Source: Acetivibrio cellulolyticus CD2
GTDB lineage: Bacteria; Bacillota; Clostridia; Acetivibrionales; Acetivibrionaceae
Assembly (NCBI RefSeq): GCF_000179595.2
Contig: NZ_JH556653.1
Span: 1,526,192-1,590,191, forward strand
Direction of reading: 5' to 3'
DNA length: 64,000 nt
The notes beneath the pieces are model-generated. The model was not told the origin of the DNA. It saw nothing but the letters and a program-made list of their open reading frames with translations, and did no database searches. Positions 47,744 to 58,071 of the stretch are shown here, one piece after another. Within the stretch, counting starts at the first letter, position 1; the number at the start of each line of letters is the position of its first letter. The position numbers and the translations under genes were made by a program.

Positions 47744-48907
47744 ATGAAAAAGCATCTTACCATTTACGCAATCCTTACTCTACTTATTACTTCTTCTCTT
47801 TATGGATGCAGCAGTAATAATGTTGATTACAATACAAATGAACCGAAGCCATCAAGCAGTATGGAGGCAACTCTAACTGCTGAAACGCAGGCTTCTAATC
47901 AACCTGGAGAAGTTAGTTTGCTCCAAGTTGATAGAATAGATAAAATTGAAAATTTCAACGCATGCTTCTGGATTTCCGATGATAAAATTCTGGGGTTTGG
48001 TAATTCTCTTATTCCTAGACCTACTGGTCCTAATATAACTTATCCTGATCGTCCTGTCCAGTTTTATAGTACTTCGGACAAATCCCTGGAAAGTATTGAT
48101 GATTTTGAGCTAGGACGATTTAGTTCCATGGGTTTAATAAGTCCTGATAAAAAAAATGTTGTACTGCAGGACAAAATGTCTGGAGAAGCAATATTTAATA
48201 CTGAATCGAAAAAGACTCTCCCTCTGAATTCCAGCGAAGGTTTTTTTGAATATGTGTGGATAAACAATAACGAATTTATTTATTTATCAAAAGATACAGG
48301 TGTGGTATATAAATATAATATTGCCGGAACTGATAGCAAAATTTGTAACCTAGATAAAACTAAATCTTTTGAAAGTATTTTTATGCTGGACGATAGAATT
48401 TATCTAATCGAAACCTTGAATTACGACAAAGAACTCAGCGTGGCATACTATACAGATTCCAGTTTTTCAGAACTTCACAAACTCTGTGAGTTTAATGGTC
48501 AGGTATCACTTGTAGAGAATGAAATTATCCTAAAAAAATTGAATTCATCTGCTAAAGCAGCTTCAGATAGTGAAGGTTATAGCAATTCAGATTATACTAC
48601 TGTCAGGCTTGATAATAACTTTAATGTAAAAGATACTCTTGTTGATGAAGGCGTTTCGGTTGTTGATATAAATGATAAAAATGTATTATATATAAGTAAA
48701 CTTGAAAATAAAGCCGTTCTATATACAATGGATCTCGCTTCCAAGAAAACAGTTGAACTTTATAGTTCTGACATGCAACTAGGAAGCTATGATAATCATA
48801 AGTTTGGAATAAGCGATAACCAAAAGAAACTGTTTCTTAATTTCGTGAATGATGATGAATCACTCGACCGCGATCACTATAAGACTGTTATTATAAACTT
48901 TAAATAA
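47744..48907 (+). CDS. Lipoprotein with TolB/propeller-like repeats
   Basis: 387 residues. Signal peptide with lipobox SSLYGC (Cys22), a Ser/Thr-rich tether, then strand repeats of a propeller kind (ISDDKILGFGN, LISPDKKNVVLQD, FGISDNQKKLFLNF). No enzyme motif. ATG 47744 follows GAAAGG by about seven bases. Single gene, divergent from the TetR unit. I do not recognise a specific family. Confidence 0.8.
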   Translation: MKKHLTIYAILTLLITSSLYGCSSNNVDYNTNEPKPSSSMEATLTAETQASNQPGEVSLLQVDRIDKIENFNACFWISDDKILGFGNSLIPRPTGPNITYPDRPVQFYSTSDKSLESIDDFELGRFSSMGLISPDKKNVVLQDKMSGEAIFNTESKKTLPLNSSEGFFEYVWINNNEFIYLSKDTGVVYKYNIAGTDSKICNLDKTKSFESIFMLDDRIYLIETLNYDKELSVAYYTDSSFSELHKLCEFNGQVSLVENEIILKKLNSSAKAASDSEGYSNSDYTTVRLDNNFNVKDTLVDEGVSVVDINDKNVLYISKLENKAVLYTMDLASKKTVELYSSDMQLGSYDNHKFGISDNQKKLFLNFVNDDESLDRDHYKTVIINFK

Positions 48908-48941
48908 TTTTCATATTGGAATGTCATTGATGCTGTAAACT

Positions 48942-49000
48942 AAAGGCAGTCCTGCTTATTGCTAATTACGATTACATCAGCACTAAGCCGGACTGCTTTT
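48942..49000. terminator. Bidirectional terminator between convergent genes
   Basis: AAAGGCAGTCC pairs with GGACTGCTTTT (one bulged G) across a 37-base loop, with A-rich and T-rich flanks. It serves the lipoprotein (+) and HD-protein (-) genes. Confidence 0.6.
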
Positions 49001-49014
49001 TAACGCTTTAACTT

Positions 49015-50199
49015 CTAAAAGTCAGCAAATATTTCACCGAAATTGATACCTGCTATATGTTTGCCATTATACCTTGCTTTAATATTTAATTTTGCCTCCT
49101 GGAATTCTTCACTCACCGCACCGTTCTCAATGGCAACCTTTGCCTCAATAAATGCCGCAAGCTCATCTGAAGCTTTTATAATTCTTCCATCTCTAGGACT
49201 GTATTTATCCTCATTATATTTTTCATTTATCTCTTCACAGCTTTTATTTTCTGCTTTGCCATCTATAAGAATAACGTTTTCAAACTCACCCTCAATAAAC
49301 ATCCTGATTTCAGGCAGAAACTCCTTTGGCACCAGCGGATAAAGCTGTTTTTCCATCTGTTCCTTTTCAATCTCCTTTATGAGATCACTCAAACCTTCAA
49401 CAGAGCTCTTTATAGGTGAAATAATATCCCTTGTGAGCACCTCGGGAAGATCGTGAAAAAGTCCCTGAAAGAAATTATTGGAGCACCTTACAGGACATGC
49501 AGCTATTTCAAGTGAAAATAAATAAGACAGAATTGCAACAAATAATGAATGCCCAAGAACCGAAGTCTTTGGAATTCTATGTAGATGTGACCATCTGGCC
49601 TGGAATCTCAAATGACCGCAAAGCTCTATGAAGTTCTTGTAATTACTGTTTAATGCCAGTTGTTTCATACCCTCTAGGTCATTATACTTTTCTATCCGTT
49701 CAATAAATTCTCTCTTTATTTCCTGAACCTCATAACCATTAGGGTTGAGGCGCTCAATTATTTCAAATTCCCACCTGGAAGCGTAGTTATGTGCCGCTTC
49801 CAGAATCTTTTTATTTATCGACGGCTCATCATCAGTAAAATAGTTTTTAAATCTATTGCAGAAGTCTTCTCCCAACGGTGAAATAATCGTTTCCAGATTG
49901 TCATATACATATTCGTTCAAAAGCTTGTACTTTTTTGGGTCTGCCTTTATTTTGTAAAACACAGGCGGCTTAATATCAGTTATGACAATTCTTTGAAGCA
50001 TTTCAAAAATGCCGCCTTCAATAATTTCAATCCAACTAAAACCAGGTTTGTTTTCCTCAAATTTACCTATAAAATATGCAATGAACATCTTATGTGCCTG
50101 TTTATCAAGCTCAATAAGTTCAATTGGCCTTAGCTTGTCATTCCAACGCTGCATGTAAGCTGCAGAAAATATCTTCAATATCAGACTTTTTCTTATCAT
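49015..50199 (-). CDS. HD-domain phosphohydrolase (YfbR-like)
   Basis: 394 residues. The HD core is in the second half: HLHRIPKTSVLGHSLFVAILSYL supplies the first His, FFQGLFHDLPEVLTRDI the HD pair, and IIKASDELAAFIEAKVAI the final Asp. This is the HD_3/YfbR arrangement seen in 5'-nucleotidases. The N-terminal 180 residues are helical and contain a second weak repeat of family residues. ATG 50199 with AAGGTGAT upstream. Metal-dependent phosphate hydrolysis is expected; the substrate is not known. Confidence 0.82.
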   Translation of the reverse strand: MIRKSLILKIFSAAYMQRWNDKLRPIELIELDKQAHKMFIAYFIGKFEENKPGFSWIEIIEGGIFEMLQRIVITDIKPPVFYKIKADPKKYKLLNEYVYDNLETIISPLGEDFCNRFKNYFTDDEPSINKKILEAAHNYASRWEFEIIERLNPNGYEVQEIKREFIERIEKYNDLEGMKQLALNSNYKNFIELCGHLRFQARWSHLHRIPKTSVLGHSLFVAILSYLFSLEIAACPVRCSNNFFQGLFHDLPEVLTRDIISPIKSSVEGLSDLIKEIEKEQMEKQLYPLVPKEFLPEIRMFIEGEFENVILIDGKAENKSCEEINEKYNEDKYSPRDGRIIKASDELAAFIEAKVAIENGAVSEEFQEAKLNIKARYNGKHIAGINFGEIFADF

Positions 50200-50401
50200 A
50201 ATATCACCTTATCTTGTTTGATAGATTTACAAAACAACCTATATAAACTATAACAAATTGCCCCAGGCATTACAATCATTGATTATTATTGTGTAAATAC
50301 ATATTCTACATCCTCATTCTACATTTCCCGGGAAATATCAACATTCAATTCAATAAATCTCTTCTTATTCGACAACATTCAAATTAAATAAATAGTAATA
50401 A

Positions 50402-50432
50402 AAAATAGCCATGAAAACATCATAGCTATTTC
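50402..50432 (-). terminator. Terminator of the Lon-family gene
   Basis: On the minus strand AAATAGCTATGA pairs with TCATGGCTATTT (one G-T pair) and is followed by TTTATT. Confidence 0.75.
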
Positions 50433-50463
50433 AAAAAGTACTCTATTAAATTGCCATTTCAAA

Positions 50464-52884
50464 CTATTTTCCTGATTTCTTTTCATCCTTATAAAAACCC
50501 GCAGCAGTTTGCGCGTATTTTTTAAGCTTCTCATATACCAGATAATTTATCGTTCCTGCAGGATAAGTTCCATCCTTTTTCTTTTCTCCTGCTTTTATGC
50601 CTGTGAGGATTTCAATACCTTCATCTATCGTTTTTACTGCATAGATGCTGAACATTCCTTCCTTGACAGCCTCAATAACTTCATCATTCAAAACAAGATT
50701 TTTTATGTTCTGATACGGTATTATAACCCCATGCTTGCCATTTAAGCCACGTAACTTACACAGTTCAAAGAAGCCTTCAATCTTTTCTATAGCACCGCCG
50801 ATCGGTTGAATCTCTCCTTTCTGATTCACAGAACCGGTTACTGCTATATACTGCTTTATAGGCACATCCGCCAGACTCGAAAGTACGGCATACAATTCTG
50901 CACTCGATGCACTGTCTCCATCCACACCCCCATACAATTGCTCAAAACAAAGACTGGCGGTCAGAGTCAATGGAATCTCCTGTGCAAATTTTTGACCAAT
51001 ATATCCGCTTAGTATAAATACACCCTTCGAATGGGATGTACCACTCATTTCTACTTCTCTCTCAATATTTACAATTCCTCTTTCACCCATAAACGTATTT
51101 GCTGTTATTCTTGATGGCTTACCAAAGGAATAGTCTCCCATATCAAGAATTGTAAGACCATTTATTTGTCCAACCACTTCACCCTCGGTGTCCAATATAA
51201 TTGTGCCATCCTCTAGACTTTCAAGAATCTTTTTATCATACTTGTTTGACCTGAATATCTTCTCAGCAATAGCCTTTTTTACATGTTCGGCTCCAACCAG
51301 GCTGCATCCTTCAATATCAGCCCACGCACAAGATTCAGACAATATCTCTACTATATCATTAAATTTAGTTGAAAGCTTTGTCTGATCCTCCACAAGTCGC
51401 GAGCTATATTCTACAACCTTCGCAACTCCAGTTTTATCATAGTGCAAAGTGCCCTCCCTATTGCAGAAGGAGTTTATAAATCTGGCCAACTTTTTCGTGC
51501 TTTCCTTATTCCTATCCATTTCAGCATCAAAATCAGCTTTAATTTTGAATAGCTTCTTAAAATCCTCATCAAACTCATATAATGCCTGATAAAGATATTC
51601 ACTTCCAACTAAAATTACTTTTATTTCAACAGGTATAGGTTCTGGCTTTAGAGTAGAAACCGCAACAAGCCCCATTTGCTCCTTCATATTTTCAATAGCA
51701 ATCTGCTTAGTACGCAAGACTCTCTTTAGAAGCTCCCATGACTGTACATTGCTGAGAACATCCTTTGCCTGAAGAATTAAATATCCTCCGTTTGCCTGGT
51801 GGAACAATCCACCCTTTATCATGGTATAATCGGTAGTCATTGTCCCAAACTCATTTTCGTACTCCAATTTCCCAAGCAGATTAAAAAATGTAGGGTTAAA
51901 ATCAACTATCACGGGTTCGCCCTTAAGTTTACTATTATCAACCAGCAGATTTACTCTGTACTTGTCTGTCGGTGAACCTTCAGAACTGCGTATCCATGGA
52001 ATTAACAACTGTTGCTGATCATCACCATAATCCTCTTCTCTGAAATCATCCAGATTCTTAAGTATATCTTCCTGAATATTTTCCAGATAATCGGTAACCT
52101 TTTTATAATCCTGGTATTTCTCCTTAAGGTCATTTATGTGCATACCTACAGCAAATAATGCAATCTTATTTTCCCACTCGGATACTTTTTCTTCTGCTTC
52201 CTTTTCTATTGCCTTAATTTTTCTGATTATATCTATGGTTTCAAGCTGTACTATATTAGACTTTTCAGTGATTTCATGTTTGAGTTTCTCATCAAGGTCT
52301 CCATACTCCTCTTCAGATATGGTTTTACCTTCTACAACTGGGAGAAAGTATATACCAGCATTAGTTGTCTTCACCTTGAAGCCTTGTTTTTCAGCATCCT
52401 CATTCAGCCTTTCCAAAAGATCATTTCTTCTAGTCTGATACTCTTTTGCTATAGATGTTTTTTCCCTCTCATAATCTTCACTGTCAAAAGCTCTTGAAAT
52501 CTCAAGCTGCAAAACCTTTACGAAATCCTCCATATCACCCTGGAATATCTTACCAAGACCTGCGGGTAAATTTAGCGCAGAAGGTTGATTTGGATTGTTA
52601 AAGTTATATACATAACACCAATCATCAGGTGTTTTGGCTTTTTGGGCAATTTTTTTCACATAATTCTGAGCATAACTAGTCTTACCTGTTCCGGTAGATC
52701 CGCTCATAAAAATGTTATACCCTCTGGTCTTTATTTTTAGCCCAAATTGCAGGGCTTTTGTTGCTCTTTCCTGCCCGATAATATCCTCTAATGCATCAAG
52801 TTCAGAAGTATCATTAAACTTAAAGGAATTCGGGTCACATTCTTTCCTAAGCATCTTATAAGGTAAACCTTTTATTCGCGGCAT
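50464..52884 (-). CDS. Lon-family ATP-dependent protease (LonB-like, AAA_32 type)
   Basis: 806 residues. Walker A GSTGTGKT near 60, a long helical insert (about 150-310), Walker B region GGYLILQAKDVL, and a C-terminal Lon protease domain (about 560-780). The catalytic dyad is Ser near 657 in GVDGDSASSAE and Lys near 700 in GGAIEKIEG, 43 residues apart, as in other Lon proteases. It lacks the N-terminal substrate domain of classical LonA. The frame is open to TTG 52917, but ATG 52884, six bases after GGGGGA, is the evident start. Single-gene unit with its own terminator. Confidence 0.92.
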   Translation of the reverse strand: MPRIKGLPYKMLRKECDPNSFKFNDTSELDALEDIIGQERATKALQFGLKIKTRGYNIFMSGSTGTGKTSYAQNYVKKIAQKAKTPDDWCYVYNFNNPNQPSALNLPAGLGKIFQGDMEDFVKVLQLEISRAFDSEDYEREKTSIAKEYQTRRNDLLERLNEDAEKQGFKVKTTNAGIYFLPVVEGKTISEEEYGDLDEKLKHEITEKSNIVQLETIDIIRKIKAIEKEAEEKVSEWENKIALFAVGMHINDLKEKYQDYKKVTDYLENIQEDILKNLDDFREEDYGDDQQQLLIPWIRSSEGSPTDKYRVNLLVDNSKLKGEPVIVDFNPTFFNLLGKLEYENEFGTMTTDYTMIKGGLFHQANGGYLILQAKDVLSNVQSWELLKRVLRTKQIAIENMKEQMGLVAVSTLKPEPIPVEIKVILVGSEYLYQALYEFDEDFKKLFKIKADFDAEMDRNKESTKKLARFINSFCNREGTLHYDKTGVAKVVEYSSRLVEDQTKLSTKFNDIVEILSESCAWADIEGCSLVGAEHVKKAIAEKIFRSNKYDKKILESLEDGTIILDTEGEVVGQINGLTILDMGDYSFGKPSRITANTFMGERGIVNIEREVEMSGTSHSKGVFILSGYIGQKFAQEIPLTLTASLCFEQLYGGVDGDSASSAELYAVLSSLADVPIKQYIAVTGSVNQKGEIQPIGGAIEKIEGFFELCKLRGLNGKHGVIIPYQNIKNLVLNDEVIEAVKEGMFSIYAVKTIDEGIEILTGIKAGEKKKDGTYPAGTINYLVYEKLKKYAQTAAGFYKDEKKSGK

Positions 52885-53081
52885 AATGCTTCCCCCTTTG
52901 GCACTGCTTTTAAGCAATTTAAGTTTTTAAACCGTATTATCAAAATCTCAAGATCAAAATAAAGACATTAGCAGAACAAGAGTCTAAGACATTATATTCT
53001 ACTAAAACTTAAGAAAATCCTTTTTTTATTGTGTATATTTGTGTCACATTTTAGCAGTTTTCAAATTAAATCATGCAGGCC

Positions 53082-53540
53082 TTATATTGCGTTTTCTTTC
53101 CACATTATCATTGCATCTTCCTTATTATCTGCATAGTATTCCTTCCGAAAGCCTTCAACTTTAAATCCGAATTTAGTATACAAGTTTTGTGCTGGAATAT
53201 TACTCCGTCTGACTTCAAGAGTCAGCCTTGCAATATCTTCCTTTATTGACAGGTCAATCAAGTTCCTTACCAGCATAAAACCTACACCATTTCTTCTATA
53301 CTCAGGATGAACTGCAACATTTGTTATATGCCCTTCATCGCAAACTTTCCATAAACCGGCATAACCAACCGTTTTCCCATCTATTTTAGCTATAATATAT
53401 CTTGCAAACTTATTATTTGTGACTTCCTCAATAAAGGCTTGCTTTGACCATGGAATTGCAAAGCTAAGCTTCTCTACCACCATCACCTCATCAATTTCAT
53501 CTGACGTTAAGCGAGATACTTCAATTTTATATAAGCTCAT
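53082..53540 (-). CDS. rimI: Ribosomal-protein-S18-alanine N-acetyltransferase
   Basis: 152 residues, GNAT fold. The acetyl-CoA loop is HPEYRRNGVGFMLV, preceded by GHITNVAV, and the C-terminal YTKFGFKVEG motif is typical of RimI. It acetylates the N-terminal alanine of protein S18 in E. coli; clostridial substrates may be broader. The start ATG overlaps the tsaB stop by one base (TAATG), showing translational coupling. Fourth gene of the amidohydrolase-tsaE-tsaB-rimI operon. Confidence 0.93.
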   Translation of the reverse strand: MSLYKIEVSRLTSDEIDEVMVVEKLSFAIPWSKQAFIEEVTNNKFARYIIAKIDGKTVGYAGLWKVCDEGHITNVAVHPEYRRNGVGFMLVRNLIDLSIKEDIARLTLEVRRSNIPAQNLYTKFGFKVEGFRKEYYADNKEDAMIMWKENAI

Positions 53541-54256
53541 TATTTTTCACCTTTTCCGCAGAGTTTCTTTTCTAACTCTCTTTCCGCCTGAGATTTTCTC
53601 AAATAGAAGGGCACCAATTCAAAACTACTCTCCGTCTTCCCGTCCTTAGCCATCTTAAGTGCAATTTCTGCCACTGATGACGCTCTTTGAAGTCTCACGC
53701 TCAAAGGTGCAAACTCACAATTTCCGTCAAGTTCCGATATGAAGAAATCTTTATGTAAATCGATCGCATCTCCTGTAAATATTACTTTCCTGTTCTTTTC
53801 CTTTATAATTTGTACCAACTCGGATACAGGTACTCCTATATACTCTGTAATCCTCTCGATCTTATTATCCTTGGTTTCGTATAGTGCTGTAAACACCTGA
53901 TTGTTTCTGGCATCCAAAATCGGACAAATAATCAAACTGCTTGTAACAACATTATATGCCAAAGCATCTAATGTTGGAACACCGATTACCGGTTTCGACG
54001 TTGCATAAGCCATAGCTTTTGCCGTTGTAACACCGATTCTTAATCCGGTAAAAGAGCCTGGACCTATTGACGCTGCGAAAACATCAATATCCGCAGGCTT
54101 AATCTCCAAATCAGTTAGTATTTCTTTAACCATGACCATAAGCTTTTGTGAATGTGTCTTCTTATTATTTAATGAATACTCACCTAAAAGCTTTTCGCCA
54201 TCCATTAATGCAACTGCAGCAACTACTGTAGACGTATCAATAGCAAGTACTTTCAT
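53540..54256 (-). CDS. tsaB: tRNA t6A biosynthesis protein TsaB
   Basis: 238 residues, ASKHA fold. N-terminus VLAIDTSTVVAAVALMDGE and core VFAASIGPGSFTGLRIG are characteristic. With TsaC, TsaD and TsaE it makes threonylcarbamoyl-adenosine at position 37 of ANN-decoding tRNAs; TsaB holds TsaD. Follows tsaE by 49 bases; overlaps rimI by one base. tsaD itself is not in this window. Confidence 0.95.
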   Translation of the reverse strand: MKVLAIDTSTVVAAVALMDGEKLLGEYSLNNKKTHSQKLMVMVKEILTDLEIKPADIDVFAASIGPGSFTGLRIGVTTAKAMAYATSKPVIGVPTLDALAYNVVTSSLIICPILDARNNQVFTALYETKDNKIERITEYIGVPVSELVQIIKEKNRKVIFTGDAIDLHKDFFISELDGNCEFAPLSVRLQRASSVAEIALKMAKDGKTESSFELVPFYLRKSQAERELEKKLCGKGEK

Positions 54257-54305
54257 ATTAAAAACCTCTCATAATATATCATTAATATTTCAGGTATTTC
54301 TTTAT

Positions 54306-54770
54306 TTAGAGTTTTAATCTATCAATGTAACCTTCGTACTTTTCACCTTGAAAATCAATAGAAATCTCTCTTGTATCCACACCGGAGGCAAGATCCTTGC
54401 TTATTTTCACCCATATAAGGTCATCAGGCAGAATACCTTTTATCAATTCAGCCCACTCAATGACAACTACACCCTCACCATAAAGATATTCCTCAAAACC
54501 AATATCATACATCTCTTCCGGGTCAGAAATCCTGTAGACATCAAAATGGTAAAGCGGAACTTCTGTCTTGTATTCGTTCACAATGGTGAAAGTAGGACTG
54601 GTTATATAATCTTCTATACCAAGAGCACTGGCTATTCCATTGGTAAGTGCTGTTTTACCGGTGCCCAAATCACCGGTCAGGCATACTACATCACCTCTGT
54701 TTAAAATGCTTCCAAGCGCCCTGCCAACTTGCGTAGTTTCATCTGCAGAATAGGTTTTAATTTGTTTCAT
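54306..54770 (-). CDS. tsaE: tRNA t6A biosynthesis ATPase TsaE
   Basis: 154 residues. Walker A LTGDLGTGKTALTNGIA and the downstream YITSPTFTIVNEY and HFDVYRI motifs are diagnostic. The ATPase drives the TsaBDE cycle. Start ATG 54770 is six bases after AAAGGA; the frame also has ATG 54785, without a site. Its beginning overlaps the end of the amidohydrolase gene by 14 bases. Confidence 0.95.
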   Translation of the reverse strand: MKQIKTYSADETTQVGRALGSILNRGDVVCLTGDLGTGKTALTNGIASALGIEDYITSPTFTIVNEYKTEVPLYHFDVYRISDPEEMYDIGFEEYLYGEGVVVIEWAELIKGILPDDLIWVKISKDLASGVDTREISIDFQGEKYEGYIDRLKL

Positions 54771-55947
54771 CGTCTTTCCTTTCATATACTACCCGTCCAT
54801 TTATAATAGTAGTAACAACCCTTGTCTTAAGCTCCAACGGAGGTCCATCCATTATTATTACATCGGCATCCTTTCCAGGTTCAAGGCTACCAACCCTTTT
54901 ATCAATCTCTGTCAGCTCTGCAGCATTGATTGTTATAGCTTTAATCGCATCTTCTTCATTCATACCCTCCCTTACTGCAAGTGCAGCAGAAAGAGACAGA
55001 TATTGGATAGGAACACAGGGATGATCTGTCATAATTGCTGTCTTAACACCCGACTTTGCCAGTATACCCGGAGCTTTAACACTTAAGTTTCTAAGTTCTA
55101 CCTTTGATCTGTCTGAAATCATCGGACCGACAATTACAGGAACTCCTTCCTCAACCAAAATTTCTTTAATAAGGTGTCCCTCAGTACAATGCTCTATAGT
55201 AATCCTTATATCAAACTCCTTGGCAATCCTTATTGCAGTAATTATATCATCTGCTCTATGGGCATGCGCCTTTACCGGAATTTCCTTATTGAGCACCTTC
55301 AGTAGGGCTTCAAATTTCATATCATACTCGGGCTTGTCCACATTTTCCTTATCATTGTTATATTCGTCAAGAAGCTCCTTATACTCTTTTGCCTTCAAAA
55401 GACTTTCCCTCAAGATTGCAGCCGTTGCCATACGTGTTGATGGAGCCTGTTTTCTTTCATTGTAAACTGTTTTTGGATTTTCGCCTAATGCAACCTTTAT
55501 TGCAACAGGATCTTTGACTATCATTTCTTCTATACGTTTTCCATAAGTCTTTAATGCAACAAACTGCCCGCCTATTACATTTGCACTTCCCGGTCCCGTT
55601 ACAACCGTAGTAACTCCGCTTTCTAAAGCTTCCCTAAAACATCTGTCAAGATGATATACGGCATCAATTGCGCGCAAATGGGGAGTTACAGGGTCTGTCA
55701 TTTCATTTCCATCGTCCCCTTCAAATCCAATAGAATCCTCCCACATCCCTACATGACAGTGGGCATCAATAAATCCCGGAAGCACATATTTACCTTCAGC
55801 ATCTATAATATCCAAATCCTTCATATTCTTAAAACTTTTCTTATTCCGGCCTACTTCAACTATTTTTCCCTCATCAATAAGAATGTATCCATTATCGTAA
55901 TCAGTACCTGTCATTGTAAGTACCTTTCCGTTTCTTATAAGCAGCAT
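54757..55947 (-). CDS. Amidohydrolase (imidazolonepropionase-like)
   Basis: 396 residues. Metal ligands are in place: IDAHCHVGMW (H-x-H), VKAHAH, TIEHCTEG and the final Asp in MTDHPC. The closing ADVIIMDGPPLELKTRVVTTI strand is usual for amidohydrolases. It hydrolyses a C-N bond in an unknown cyclic or amide substrate. GGAGG lies four bases before ATG 55947; the frame extends seven codons further. First gene of the tsaE-tsaB-rimI operon, with which it has no known functional link. Confidence 0.9.
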   Translation of the reverse strand: MLLIRNGKVLTMTGTDYDNGYILIDEGKIVEVGRNKKSFKNMKDLDIIDAEGKYVLPGFIDAHCHVGMWEDSIGFEGDDGNEMTDPVTPHLRAIDAVYHLDRCFREALESGVTTVVTGPGSANVIGGQFVALKTYGKRIEEMIVKDPVAIKVALGENPKTVYNERKQAPSTRMATAAILRESLLKAKEYKELLDEYNNDKENVDKPEYDMKFEALLKVLNKEIPVKAHAHRADDIITAIRIAKEFDIRITIEHCTEGHLIKEILVEEGVPVIVGPMISDRSKVELRNLSVKAPGILAKSGVKTAIMTDHPCVPIQYLSLSAALAVREGMNEEDAIKAITINAAELTEIDKRVGSLEPGKDADVIIMDGPPLELKTRVVTTIINGRVVYERKDDETN

Positions 55948-56204
55948 ATGACCTCCAACTAAACACAATTTATAGATTTATTATATTTATTATATTTTAT
56001 TATAACGTTTCTATAATTACAATCAAAATCTCAAGGGCACTAAGCCAATTCCACTTTAGCACATTTGCTTTGCAGATTTCTTAAATCCTGGGTTCCAGGA
56101 CACTTTATTGGCTACATTTACCGGTTAATATTTTAAAAGTTTTATACGAAAATCTAGCTATAGGTTTAAGTATAGGCTTCATAATTATGGGAGGTAGAAA
56201 ATAT

Positions 56205-56654
56205 ATGAAAGGAAAGAAAAAAATTATTTTTCTTACTATTGTCTTTGTAATTGCAACACAGATGCTAATTGCAAATGCTGTAGGAATTAATATTGTCGAT
56301 CTGGTAAGACAAAAAACGACTTCACTTGCAACTCAATCTGCACTCAACTCGAGTGACACACTCAAGCAGGCAAAACAGGAAACCCTGGAGGAAACCTCCG
56401 AATATGTTGATAATTATATAGGCGAAGTACAACAGACTCTGGATCAATATGCGAGCGCGGAAACTGAAGCTGCAAAGCTCAAGGTTAAACAAAAAGCTCA
56501 AGAAGTAAAAGATGCGCTTGAGGCTAGCAAAACTGAAGCAATAGAAAGTGGTAAAACCCAAATCAAGATCAAAATTGATAAAGATTTAAACGATACGCTC
56601 TCTGAATTAGATGACCAGTTATCAATTAAAATCCAAGAAAAGTTTGGTAATTAG
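56205..56654 (+). CDS. Small exported or membrane-anchored coiled-coil protein
   Basis: 149 residues. One N-terminal hydrophobic helix (IIFLTIVFVIATQMLIANAVG) acts as signal or anchor. The rest is charged helix with heptad-like spacing (AAKLKVKQKAQEVKDALEAS). ATG 56205 lies ten bases after GGGAGG; ATG 56187 would begin inside that site. Single gene with a strong terminator. No family recognised; function unknown. Confidence 0.75.
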   Translation: MKGKKKIIFLTIVFVIATQMLIANAVGINIVDLVRQKTTSLATQSALNSSDTLKQAKQETLEETSEYVDNYIGEVQQTLDQYASAETEAAKLKVKQKAQEVKDALEASKTEAIESGKTQIKIKIDKDLNDTLSELDDQLSIKIQEKFGN

Positions 56655-56682
56655 GGGATTTGTCCGTTTAAATAATTTTAAG

Positions 56683-56722
56683 CTTCAGGTGGAGACCTAT
56701 GCTCCTGCCTGAAGTTTTTTTT
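56683..56722 (+). terminator. Terminator of the coiled-coil protein gene
   Basis: CTTCAGG...CCTGAAG outer stem with GGAG...CTCC inside, followed by eight T. Confidence 0.9.
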
Positions 56723-56769
56723 ATTCTACTTTTATGATAAGCTTATTTGACCCCAATATTCCACAAGAG

Positions 56770-58071
56770 TTACATAATATTTTTATACATTAGATAACCT
56801 GCCAGATAAACTCCCAATCCAATTGTGCTTATGATGCTAATCCACTTATCCGCTTCCTTACGATTTTCCCCAATCTCTCCTAGCATGACAAACATAGGTA
56901 GTGCGCATAACATGTACCTACTGCCGCTAATTAGCCAAGTTACTGAATAATTGACTATGGTATATACCAGTAGATATGCCGGATATACCAGCTTATGCCT
57001 TCTGATTCCATAAATCACTAGAGCAGCTGAAAGAATAAATATTAATGCCTCCGGTATCCAGACGGAAACCAGCATATTGTCTGCCTGCTGGAAGTTCAAT
57101 GCGTATTTGAAAACATCATTTACAGTGTTGGCAAAATAAGTATTTATATGGCCCCAGTGTTCCCTTTGATAGACCATAAATTGGAATGGGTTTCCATCCA
57201 CTTTATAATTAATATATAGATAAATCAACGGACCAATTAGCATAAGCAGAATACAAAATCCGGCGGTAAAAAACCATTTGAACAGGTCTTTGATTTTTCT
57301 GTCCCTAATCATTTGAAACGGCTTATAGTATGTAAAGAATTCAATACCTGCAACACCAATCATCAAAATTCCATGCAGTCTGGTAAGAGACGCCAGAATT
57401 CCCATCATAGCCACCGCAAGCCAATTATGACGCTTAATGTAATAAAATGCTGCCGCCGTTGTGCAGAAAAACAAACTTTCTGTCATTACCCCGCCAAAGA
57501 AGAAGGAAAACGGAAATATGGACAAATAAATAAATGCCTTCTTAGCAATAGATTTCCCATATTCTTCGGCAACCAAAGCGTAGAAGTAGCAGGATCCTAT
57601 ACAATAACTGAGAACAGAAACCGCCAGCGCTGCCATCTGATAATCTCTGATCACATAATGCATCATGCGAATGGCTGCCGGGTATAATGGAAAAAACACC
57701 AAAAATAAATGCTTACCCTCTACAATACAATTGCTATATCCCTTACTTGCCAAATCTATATAGTTCGAGGAATCCCATCTAATCCAACTTTCTAAAAAGC
57801 TGTTGAAGGTATAGACAGTACCTCCGTCCATAAAAAGCCTGCTGCTTATTGCGCCATATAAATAAATAATTAGCCGTATGCCCAAAGCCCACAAAAACAC
57901 CTTTGCTATCTGCTTTTTGTCAACCGTTTCGCCTGTATATGTTTTTGGTTCAGCTGTAATCCAGTTAAAAATTCTAATATTAGGCATAGCCAGTCCTGCC
58001 TGATTCAAAAAGCGAATACTCCAAACCACAATTATTAGAACCAAAACTCCGGTTACTACATAATTAAACAT
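56770..58071 (-). CDS. Membrane mannosyltransferase, PIG-V-like
   Basis: 433 residues with about ten membrane helices. The early loop WIRWDSSNYIDLASKGY contains the W-D motif, and FFPLYPAAIRMM follows; both are typical of the bacterial PIG-V-like (GPI mannosyltransferase 2 superfamily) proteins, which use polyprenyl-linked sugars at the outer face of the membrane. ATG 58071 with GGAGGAGAAGC upstream. Single gene. Sugar and acceptor are unknown; surface glycoprotein modification would fit this organism type. Confidence 0.87.
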   Translation of the reverse strand: MFNYVVTGVLVLIIVVWSIRFLNQAGLAMPNIRIFNWITAEPKTYTGETVDKKQIAKVFLWALGIRLIIYLYGAISSRLFMDGGTVYTFNSFLESWIRWDSSNYIDLASKGYSNCIVEGKHLFLVFFPLYPAAIRMMHYVIRDYQMAALAVSVLSYCIGSCYFYALVAEEYGKSIAKKAFIYLSIFPFSFFFGGVMTESLFFCTTAAAFYYIKRHNWLAVAMMGILASLTRLHGILMIGVAGIEFFTYYKPFQMIRDRKIKDLFKWFFTAGFCILLMLIGPLIYLYINYKVDGNPFQFMVYQREHWGHINTYFANTVNDVFKYALNFQQADNMLVSVWIPEALIFILSAALVIYGIRRHKLVYPAYLLVYTIVNYSVTWLISGSRYMLCALPMFVMLGEIGENRKEADKWISIISTIGLGVYLAGYLMYKNIM